Positions 1 through 7,762 of a DNA stretch of 32,599 bases are shown piece after piece. Positions within the stretch are counted from its first letter, which is position 1, and each line of letters opens with the position of its first letter. The DNA is taken from contig JAUYGP010000403.1 in assembly GCA_030690515.1 (NCBI GenBank), positions 1 through 32,599 of the forward strand, written 5' to 3'. Below the pieces are notes generated by a model. It made no database searches. It was not told the DNA's origin and worked only from the letters and a program-made list of their open reading frames with translations. This DNA comes from Giesbergeria sp. (GTDB lineage: Bacteria; Pseudomonadota; Gammaproteobacteria; Burkholderiales; Burkholderiaceae_C). The translations under genes were made by a program, and so were the position numbers.

Positions 1-62
1 TCTGGCACATGGTCGATCTGCTGTGGATCGTGCTGTTCCCGCTGGTCTACGTGCTGCGCTGA
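1..62 (+). CDS. C-terminal end of heme-copper (cytochrome c / NorE-like) oxidase subunit III, truncated by window edge
   Basis: Frame from nt 3 reads WHMVDLLWIVLFPLVYVLR*, typical of the C-terminus of oxidase subunit III; followed directly by a subunit IV-like gene. Confidence 0.7.
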   Translation, partial: WHMVDLLWIVLFPLVYVLR

Positions 63-74
63 AAGGGGCTGAAC

Positions 75-347
75 ATGCATGAATCACGACTGAACCGCGC
101 TTGGCTGCTGCTGCTGGTGATCACCGGGGTGACTTTCTGGATGGGTGAGAGCGGGTCATCGGCGAGCAGCCTGGCCGTGGCGTTGGTGGTGCTGGGGTTG
201 GCCTTCGTCAAGGGCATGCTGGTGGCGCTGGAGTTTCTGGAGCTGCGCGAGGCACCGGCGCTCTGGCGCTGGCTGATTGCGGGCTGGCTGGTGCTGGTGC
301 TGGGGTTGATTGTGTTGGCGTATGCCCTGGGCCTGCCCAAGGCCTGA
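75..347 (+). CDS. Cytochrome c oxidase subunit IV family protein (NorF-like small membrane protein)
   Basis: 90 aa, three hydrophobic segments, adjacent to oxidase subunit III; MHESRLNRAWLLLLVITGVTFWMGE... resembles prokaryotic COX4. Confidence 0.7.
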   Translation: MHESRLNRAWLLLLVITGVTFWMGESGSSASSLAVALVVLGLAFVKGMLVALEFLELREAPALWRWLIAGWLVLVLGLIVLAYALGLPKA

Positions 348-1307
<960 letters not shown>

Positions 1308-1309
1308 TG

Positions 1310-1505
1310 AACGCCCCCCTGAGTCGCTTCGCGCCTTCCCCCCTCTCTTGCATTGCTGCGCAATGCGGAGGGTGGTCGCCGCCAGCGCACGCAAGCAAAG
1401 CGCCGCATACGCGGCTTGGCGGCCCTTGCGCGGCGGTCGCTGGCTTGGGCAGCGCCCAACGCAAGCGCTGCGCTTTTTGCATGGGCCGCATCAATGCGCC
1501 CCATT
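1310..1505. repeat. Putative dispersed intergenic repeat (REP/MITE-like) between argB and the response regulator
   Basis: Contains perfect hairpin GCATTGC-TGC-GCAATGC (1350-1356/1360-1366) plus a GGCGGCCCTTGCGCGGCGGTCGCTGGCTTGGGCAGCGCCCAACGC block that I recall as recurrent in Comamonadaceae intergenic regions; no supported CDS. Confidence 0.5.
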
Positions 1506-1523
1506 AATCGCCGAGGATGAACC

Positions 1524-2222
1524 ATGCGCCTGCTTCTGGTTGAGGATGACATCATGGTCGCCAGCGGAATCAAGCTGGGGCTGTCGGATGCCGGGTATGC
1601 GGTGGACTGGGTGGGCAGCGGTGAGCGGGCCGAGGAGGTTCTGCAGCGCGAGACCTTTGATGTCGCCGTGGTCGATATCGGCCTGCCGGGTATCGACGGG
1701 CTTGAACTCACACGCCGTCTGCGGCGCCCCGACATGGCCAGTCGCGACATGCCGGTGCTGATCCTGACGGCGCGCGACGCGCTGCAGGACCGCGTGCAGG
1801 GGTTGGACCTGGGCGCGGACGACTATATGGTCAAGCCGTTCGAGCTGCCCGAGCTGCTGGCCCGGTTGCGGGCGCTGCTGCGGCGCTCGCAGGCGGCCAC
1901 CACGGCCGTGTTGGGCTTTGGGCCGCTAGAGCTGGACACCGCCAACCGACAGGTAGGCATCCGCGCTGCAGCGGACGCTGCCCTGGTGCCCATCGACCTG
2001 GGACCGCGCGAATGGACGGTGCTCGAATACCTGATGATTCACGCACCCAAGCCCGCCAGCAAAGACAAGCTGCTGCAGGCCCTGACCGGATGGGACAAGG
2101 AGATCACCCCCAACGCGGTCGAGGTGTACGTCTCGCGCCTGCGCGGCAAGCTCGAACCCCATGGCGTGGGCCTGCGTTCCATCCGGGGGTTTGGCTACCG
2201 GCTGGAACTGCTGGGCTCCTGA
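1524..2222 (+). CDS. OmpR/QseB-family response regulator
   Basis: MRLLLVEDDIMVASGI receiver start, VVDIGLPGIDGLEL phosphoacceptor Asp region, KPFELPELLARL, C-terminal winged helix (VEVYVSRLRGKL, IRGFGYRL). Confidence 0.95.
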   Translation: MRLLLVEDDIMVASGIKLGLSDAGYAVDWVGSGERAEEVLQRETFDVAVVDIGLPGIDGLELTRRLRRPDMASRDMPVLILTARDALQDRVQGLDLGADDYMVKPFELPELLARLRALLRRSQAATTAVLGFGPLELDTANRQVGIRAAADAALVPIDLGPREWTVLEYLMIHAPKPASKDKLLQALTGWDKEITPNAVEVYVSRLRGKLEPHGVGLRSIRGFGYRLELLGS

Positions 2223-2286
2223 GCCGCGCGGCTGCGCAGGACGACATGGCCCGCACGCGCGCACGGCTGGTGGAAACGGACAGGGC

Positions 2287-3765
2287 ATGAGCCTGTTGCG
2301 CCCCCGCCTGCGGGCGATGACCTCGGACCTGCGTAACCGGCTGCTGTTGCTGCTGGTGCTGCCCCTGTGCGTGCTGGCGCTGCTGGGTGCCTGGATGGAT
2401 TACCGTTCCGCCGACGAGGCCGCCTCGCGCCACGACCAGCGCCTGCTGCGCCTGCTGCCGGCGCTGGCCGACTCGGTGCTGGCGCGCGGGGCCGACGAGG
2501 GGGACGTCCCGGTCTGGCTGCTGGCCCCGCCCGTAGAGGACTTCTTGCGCCACAGCAACTACACCAGCTACAGCGTGCGCGATCTCTCGGGTCGTCTGCT
2601 GCTGGGCGATGAATGGGTGCACGGCGCGGTGCCGGCCACGCTGGAGCCGGAGTTCCACAGCGTGGAGTTCAGCGGCGTCACCTACCGGGTGGCTGTGCAG
2701 CGGGGGCGCACGGGGGCGGGCGAGTTGGTGGTCGCCCTGGCCGATGGCACCGACCCGCGCCAGCAATGGGCGCAGCACCTGCTGCTGCGGGTGCTGCTGC
2801 CCAACCTGGTACTGGTGGCAGCGGCGGCGCTGGCCATCCATTGGGCGGTGCGCCGGGCGTTTAAGCCGCTGGTCGATCTTGCAGCTGCTGTGGAGCGGCG
2901 CTCGCCGCGCGACCTGAGCGCCATCGACGAGGCGGCGTCACCGTCCGAGGTGCGCCCGCTGGTGCACTCGCTCAACCGCCTGTTCACCATGGTGAATGCG
3001 CAGGCCGAGAGTCAACGCCGCTTCGTGGCCGATGCCGCGCACCAGTTGCGCACCCCGCTGGCAGGCCTGCAGGCCCAGGTTGAAGCCTGGGCCATGCTGG
3101 CGCGCTCCGGAGTGAAAACAGTGGATGGAGCGGCAGGTTCAAGGTCAAATAGGCCTCCAGGGCAATACGGGCAAGCGGTATCAGCTATTACATTAGGAGC
3201 ATCAGAGATTGAGAAGCTGCGCGATGCCACCCGCCGCACCTCGCAACTGGCGCACCAGTTGCTGGCGCTCTCGCGGGCTGATGCACGTAGCCTTGATGGC
3301 CAGACCATGCAGCGGGTGGATTTGCAGGATCTGTGCGAGACCATGCTGGAGATGTTTCTTGACGCGGCCACCGGCAAAGGCATCGACCTGGGGCTGGAGG
3401 CCCAACCTGCCCATGTGATGGGGCATGGCTGGCTGCTGCGCGAACTGCTGTCAAACCTGGTGGACAACGCCATCAAGTACACGCCGACCGGGGGCAGTGT
3501 CACCATTCGTTGTGGCACGCAGCCGGGGCCGCAGGGAAGCGTGTGCGCCACCTTGCAGGTAGAAGACGACGGCGCTGGCGTGTCGCCTGCCGAGCGCGCA
3601 CGGGTACTGGAGCGTTTTTACCGGGTGCCGGGCACCGTGGGCGAAGGTACCGGCCTGGGTCTGCCCATTGCCGATGAGATCGCCCGCGCCCACGGGGCCC
3701 TGCTCACGCTGGCAGATGGCGGCAATGGCCGCGGCTTGTGGGTGGTGCTGGTGTTCCCCGCCTGA
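2287..3765 (+). CDS. Two-component sensor histidine kinase (QseC-like) with a repeat-derived in-frame insertion in the DHp region
   Basis: H-box RRFVADAAHQLRTPLAGLQAQVEAWA, N-box LLSNLVDNAIKYTPTGG, G-boxes GAGVSPAERARVLERFYRV and GTGLGLPIADEIARAHGA; ATG 2287 (MSLLRPRLRAMTSDLRNRL) preferred. Confidence 0.94.
   Translation: MSLLRPRLRAMTSDLRNRLLLLLVLPLCVLALLGAWMDYRSADEAASRHDQRLLRLLPALADSVLARGADEGDVPVWLLAPPVEDFLRHSNYTSYSVRDLSGRLLLGDEWVHGAVPATLEPEFHSVEFSGVTYRVAVQRGRTGAGELVVALADGTDPRQQWAQHLLLRVLLPNLVLVAAAALAIHWAVRRAFKPLVDLAAAVERRSPRDLSAIDEAASPSEVRPLVHSLNRLFTMVNAQAESQRRFVADAAHQLRTPLAGLQAQVEAWAMLARSGVKTVDGAAGSRSNRPPGQYGQAVSAITLGASEIEKLRDATRRTSQLAHQLLALSRADARSLDGQTMQRVDLQDLCETMLEMFLDAATGKGIDLGLEAQPAHVMGHGWLLRELLSNLVDNAIKYTPTGGSVTIRCGTQPGPQGSVCATLQVEDDGAGVSPAERARVLERFYRVPGTVGEGTGLGLPIADEIARAHGALLTLADGGNGRGLWVVLVFPA
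3135..3204 (+). repeat. Copy A of dispersed repeat (degenerate), inside the histidine kinase CDS
   Basis: aggtcaaataggcctccagggcaatacgggcaagcggtatcagctatta matches copies C and D (GGTCAAAATGGCCTCTAGCGC...GCGC..GCAGCTATTA); locally AT-rich compared with flanks. Confidence 0.65.
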
Positions 3766-3825
3766 AACATCGCCTGAAAGGGGGGGAGGGGCTGTGCGAG
3801 AATCAATTGCATACATCTTGCCCCT

Positions 3826-4473
3826 ATGACAGAGTCCGCGTCCCCTTCTCCACCCACTCCGGCCCCCACCGAGCGCAAGCGCGCACGGCCCGGTGAGCGG
3901 CGCGAACAGATTCTGCAAGCACTGGCAGCGATGCTCGAACAGCCCGGGACCGAGCGCATCACCACGGCCGCGCTGGCGTCGCGCCTGGGGGTCAGCGAGG
4001 CAGCGCTATACCGCCACTTTGCCAGCAAGGCGCAAATGTTCGAAGCGCTGATCGAGTTCATCGAACAGGCTGTGTTCACCCGCATGGCGCAGATTCTGGA
4101 GCGTGATTCCCAGGACGGTGTTCCGCCTGAAGAAGGTGCCCGCCAAGCCCAGCGCGTGGTGGCCTTGGTGCTGCAGTTTGGTGAGCGCAACCCAGGTCTG
4201 GTACGCGTGATGGTGGGCGATGCCCTGGTGCTGGAGCACGAGCGTCTGCAAGTCCGCATGAACCAGTTTTTCGATCGCATCGAGTCCAGCCTGCGCCAGT
4301 GCCTGCGCTCGGCCGCCGGTGCGGCGGGGTCGGCCACGCCCAGCGTGGATGCGCAGGTGGCCGCCAGCGTGCTGTCGGCCTTTGTTCAGGGCCGGTTGCA
4401 GCGGTTTGCTCGCTCGGGCCTGCGTCGTCTGCCGACGGAGCACCTGGAAGCCAGCTTGGCGCTGATGCTCTGA
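3826..4473 (+). CDS. slmA: TetR-family nucleoid occlusion factor, SlmA-like
   Basis: RREQILQALAAMLEQPGTERITTAALASRLGVSEAALYRHFASKAQMFEALIEFIE and ERNPGLVRVMVGDALVLEHERLQVRMNQFFDRIESSLRQ are characteristic of SlmA. Confidence 0.8.
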   Translation: MTESASPSPPTPAPTERKRARPGERREQILQALAAMLEQPGTERITTAALASRLGVSEAALYRHFASKAQMFEALIEFIEQAVFTRMAQILERDSQDGVPPEEGARQAQRVVALVLQFGERNPGLVRVMVGDALVLEHERLQVRMNQFFDRIESSLRQCLRSAAGAAGSATPSVDAQVAASVLSAFVQGRLQRFARSGLRRLPTEHLEASLALML

Positions 4474-4575
4474 TTCCATTTCTAAACCATCCGTGTCGTT
4501 GTTGCTTCGCCTTGCCGTGCTACAGCACTGTCTGCGGCTTCGCGCCTAGACATGAATGATTTGGAAACAGAATGA
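4473..4575. repeat. Putative REP/MITE-like hairpin element downstream of slmA
   Basis: Core GTGCT-AC-AGCAC (4517-4521/4524-4528) flanked by GCTTCGCCTTGCC...GCGGCTTCGCGCC; ends ATTCCATTTCTAAA and TTTGGAAACAGAAT are imperfect inverted repeats. Confidence 0.5.
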
Positions 4576-4653
4576 AGCGCGTCCCGCCAGTTTGGGGGCG
4601 GCTCTCTATTTTTGACACCGGACTGGGCACTGCAGTGAAATTGCTGCAAAATA

Positions 4654-4665
4654 GAACGATCGTTC
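4654..4665. promoter_or_regulatory. Perfect 12-bp palindrome GAACGATCGTTC, probable TetR operator
   Basis: GAACGATCGTTC is self-reverse-complementary and ends 15 nt before the ATG at 4681 of a TetR gene. Confidence 0.65.
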
Positions 4666-4680
4666 GTTTTTGTGAGCCCC

Positions 4681-5397
4681 ATGTCCGCAATCCCTTCTTC
4701 CAGTCCGGCGTCCCTCGCTCCCCGCGCTACCCGTGCGCGCAGCGGTGGCGCCCGCGCTTTGCAAAAAGGGCAACAAACCAAGGCGGCCATCATCGATGCC
4801 GCGCTGGGACAGGCCACGCACATCGGTTTGGAGGGCCTGTCCATCGGCGCTCTGGCCGAGGTGATGGGCATGAGCAAGTCGGGCGTGTTCGCACATTTCG
4901 GCTCGCGCGAGGAACTCCAGGTCTCGGTGATCCGCGAATATCACCACTGCTTCGAGCAGGAAGTTTTCTTTCCCGCCATGTCGGCTCCGCGCGGCGTGGC
5001 ACGGCTGCGCGCCTTGTTCGACAACTGGATGAAGCGCACCTCCATCGAGATCGATTCGGGTTGCATCTACATCAGCGGCGCCATCGAGTTTGACGACCGT
5101 ACGGGTCCGGTGCGCGATGCGTTGGCCCATTCGGTGCTGACCTGGCATGCCGCTATGAAACGCGCCATCCTGCAAGCCAAGGAGTTGGGCGAGCTCAACG
5201 CCGATGTGGTTGAGGACCAGATGCTTTTCGAGGTGCACGGACTCATTCTGGCGCTGCACTACGAGGCACGCTTTTTGAAGAACCCCGGTTCCATCGCACG
5301 GGCGCTGGCCGGTTTTGACAACATCCTTGCCCGCTTCAGCGCCCAGGCGCATCACGCGGGCGTTTCCCCTGTTCCCACCCAAACCACCAAGGAGTAA
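4681..5397 (+). CDS. TetR/AcrR-family transcriptional regulator
   Basis: QQTKAAIIDAALGQATHIGLEGLSIGALAEVMGMSKSGVFAHFGSREELQVSVI helix-turn-helix; 5-nt gap to the following acyl-CoA dehydrogenase. Confidence 0.92.
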   Translation: MSAIPSSSPASLAPRATRARSGGARALQKGQQTKAAIIDAALGQATHIGLEGLSIGALAEVMGMSKSGVFAHFGSREELQVSVIREYHHCFEQEVFFPAMSAPRGVARLRALFDNWMKRTSIEIDSGCIYISGAIEFDDRTGPVRDALAHSVLTWHAAMKRAILQAKELGELNADVVEDQMLFEVHGLILALHYEARFLKNPGSIARALAGFDNILARFSAQAHHAGVSPVPTQTTKE

Positions 5398-5402
5398 AAC
5401 CC

Positions 5403-7115
5403 ATGCCCACGTACACACCGCCCCTGCGCGACATGCAGTTTGTGTTGCACGAAGTGTTCAAGGTTGCTGACGATCTCAAGCAAATCCCCAAGCATGCCGA
5501 CATGGATGCCGACACCATCAATGCCGTTCTGGAAGAGGGTGGCAAGTTTGCAACCGACGTGGCGTTCCCGCTGAACATCAGCGGCGATGCCGAGGGCTGC
5601 ACCATCGACCAGGCCACCCACGCGGTGACCACGCCCAAGGGTTTCAAGGAAGCCTACGCCAAATACGTCGAGGGTGGTTGGGCGGCACTGGGCTGCGACC
5701 CTGAATTTGGCGGCCAGGGCCTGCCTTTCGTGGTCAATACCATGTTCTACGAAATGCTCAACAGCGCCAACCAGGCCTGGACCATGTACCCCGGCCTGAC
5801 CCATGGCGCCTACGCGGCCCTGGAGACCCACGGCACGCCCGAGCAGAAGGCCACCTACCTGCCCAAGATGACCAGCGGCGAGTGGACAGGCTCCATGTGC
5901 CTGACCGAGCCCCACTGCGGCACCGACCTGGGCCTGATGCGCACCAAGGCCGAGCCCCAGGCCGACGGCACCTACAAGATCACTGGCAACAAGATTTTTA
6001 TCAGCGCCGGTGAGCACGACATGGCCGACAACATCATCCACCTGGTGCTGGCACGCCTGCCTGATGCGCCTCCCGGCATCAAGGGCGTGAGCCTGTTCAT
6101 CGTGCCCAAGGTTCTGGTGAACAAGGACGGCTCTTTGGGTGAGCGCAACGGTATCTACTGCGGCGGCCTGGAGCACAAGATGGGCATCAAGGCCAGCGCT
6201 ACCTGCCAGATGGTGTTGGAAGACGCTGTCGGTACCCTGGTGGGGCAGCCGCACAAGGGCATGCAGGGCATGTTCGTGATGATGAACGCCGCACGCCTGG
6301 GCGTGGGCAACCAGTCGCTGGGCCTGACCGAAGTGGCTTACCAGAACGCCCTGGCGTACGCCAAGGACCGCCTGCAGATGCGTTCTTTGAGCGGCACCAA
6401 GGCCAAGGACAAGCCGGCCGACCCCATCATCGTGCACCCCGACGTGCGCAAGATGCTGCTCACCGCCAAGGCCTACGCCGAAGGTGGCCGTGCGCTGCAG
6501 ATTTTCTGCGCCATGCTGCTGGAAAAAGAGCACAACCATCCCGATGAAAAGGCCCGCAAGGAGGCGGGCGAACTGCTGGCCCTGTTGACCCCCATCGCCA
6601 AGGCCTTCCTGACCGACAACGGCCACACCGCCACCAATGCCTGCATGCAGGTCTTTGGCGGCCATGGCTACATCAAGGAATGGGGCATGGAGCAGTTTGT
6701 GCGCGACAACCGCATCAACATGATCTATGAAGGCACCAACACCATCCAGTCTTTGGATTTGCTGGGCCGCAAGATTCTGGGCAACAACGGCGCCACGCTC
6801 AAGAAGTTTGGCAAGCTCGTGGGCGCCCTGGTGCAGGAAGAAGGCGTGAACGAGAAGATGGCCGAGTTCATCAACCCGGTGGCCTACCTGGCGGACCAGA
6901 TGACCAAGTTCACGACTGAACTGGGCTTCCGCGGCATGCAGAACCCTGATGAAGTGGGCGCTGCCGCTGTGGACTACCTGCGCGTGGCCGGTCACCTGGT
7001 GTTTGGCTACTTCTTCGCCCGCATGGCCCAGGTGGCACTGCGCGAGATCGCCGCGGGCAACACCGATCCGTTCTACCAGGCCAAACTGCAGACGGCGCGC
7101 TTCTACTTTGCCTAG
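5403..7115 (+). CDS. Acyl-CoA dehydrogenase (FadE/AidB-like, with C-terminal extension), apparently truncated by an in-frame TAG
   Basis: WTGSMCLTEPHCGTDLGLMRTKAEPQADGTYKITGNKIFISAGEHDM, HTATNACMQVFGGHGYIKEWGMEQFVRDNRINMIYEGTNTIQSLDLLGRK; frame continues past TAG as LFPETATLMRTARTGAKVLMDTDLALA* to 7199. Confidence 0.93.
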   Translation: MPTYTPPLRDMQFVLHEVFKVADDLKQIPKHADMDADTINAVLEEGGKFATDVAFPLNISGDAEGCTIDQATHAVTTPKGFKEAYAKYVEGGWAALGCDPEFGGQGLPFVVNTMFYEMLNSANQAWTMYPGLTHGAYAALETHGTPEQKATYLPKMTSGEWTGSMCLTEPHCGTDLGLMRTKAEPQADGTYKITGNKIFISAGEHDMADNIIHLVLARLPDAPPGIKGVSLFIVPKVLVNKDGSLGERNGIYCGGLEHKMGIKASATCQMVLEDAVGTLVGQPHKGMQGMFVMMNAARLGVGNQSLGLTEVAYQNALAYAKDRLQMRSLSGTKAKDKPADPIIVHPDVRKMLLTAKAYAEGGRALQIFCAMLLEKEHNHPDEKARKEAGELLALLTPIAKAFLTDNGHTATNACMQVFGGHGYIKEWGMEQFVRDNRINMIYEGTNTIQSLDLLGRKILGNNGATLKKFGKLVGALVQEEGVNEKMAEFINPVAYLADQMTKFTTELGFRGMQNPDEVGAAAVDYLRVAGHLVFGYFFARMAQVALREIAAGNTDPFYQAKLQTARFYFA

Positions 7116-7217
7116 CTGTTCCCTGAAACGGCGACACTGATGCGCACCGCGCGTACTGGCGCCAAGGTGCTGATGGACACTGATCTGGCTCTGGCCTGAT
7201 CGGTGATTTTTGCGGAT

Positions 7218-7282
7218 TTCAAGCTTTTTTACTCTGGAGTGCCCATGAATAAAGCGCTAGCAGCTATTGTTTTTGCAGTGAT
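7218..7282 (+). repeat. Copy B of dispersed repeat, overlapping the start and signal peptide of the DUF2147 gene
   Basis: ttcaagcttttttactctggagtgcccatgaataaagcgctagcagctattgtttttgcagtgatt; shares CTCTGGxG...AAGCGCTAGCAGCTATT with copies C, D and E. Confidence 0.6.
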
Positions 7283-7682
7283 TGCCGCCCCCACGTGGGC
7301 CCAGATGACGCCCGAAGGTCTGTGGCGCAACATCGACGACAAGACCGGCGAGGCCAAGGCGGAAATCCGTATCAAGGACAACGGCACCGGCGCCCTGAAT
7401 GGTGCGTTGGAGAAGCGCCTGGCCAAGGATGCCAAGCCCGACGACCTGTGCAAGGAATGCAGCGACGACCGCAAGGACAAGCCGCTGCTGGGCCTGGAGA
7501 TCATCCGCAATGCCAAAAAGGCTGAGGGCAGGGACGTGTGGGAGGGCGGCAAGATTCTCGACCCCGAGAACGGCCGCAACTACACGCTGCGCATGACGCC
7601 CATCGAAGGCGGCAAGAAGCTGGAAGTGCGCGGCTCCTTCGGCCCCTTTGGCCGTACGCAAACCTGGACACGCGTCCAGTAA
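7245..7682 (+). CDS. DUF2147 domain-containing secreted protein
   Basis: MNKALAAIVFAVIAAPTWA signal peptide; MTPEGLWRNIDDKTGEAKAEIRI...GGKILDPENGRNYTLRMTPIEGGKKLEVRGSFGPFGRTQTWTRV typical of DUF2147. Confidence 0.85.
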   Translation: MNKALAAIVFAVIAAPTWAQMTPEGLWRNIDDKTGEAKAEIRIKDNGTGALNGALEKRLAKDAKPDDLCKECSDDRKDKPLLGLEIIRNAKKAEGRDVWEGGKILDPENGRNYTLRMTPIEGGKKLEVRGSFGPFGRTQTWTRVQ

Positions 7683-7762
7683 CCACCCGGTCTGCCCGGC
7701 GCCAGTCGCGGGGTGTCTGACAACGGAGGCCCGGTTTGAGCGGGTTCCATGGAGAAACATCG

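Noticed and set aside
1348-1761. ORFs over the argB/response-regulator intergenic region
   Set aside because: Arg/Cys/Trp-rich translations without domain similarity; better explained as a noncoding repeat.
5352-6995. 547-aa minus-strand ORF opposite the acyl-CoA dehydrogenase
   Set aside because: Shadow ORF of a strongly supported gene; no recognisable domain.
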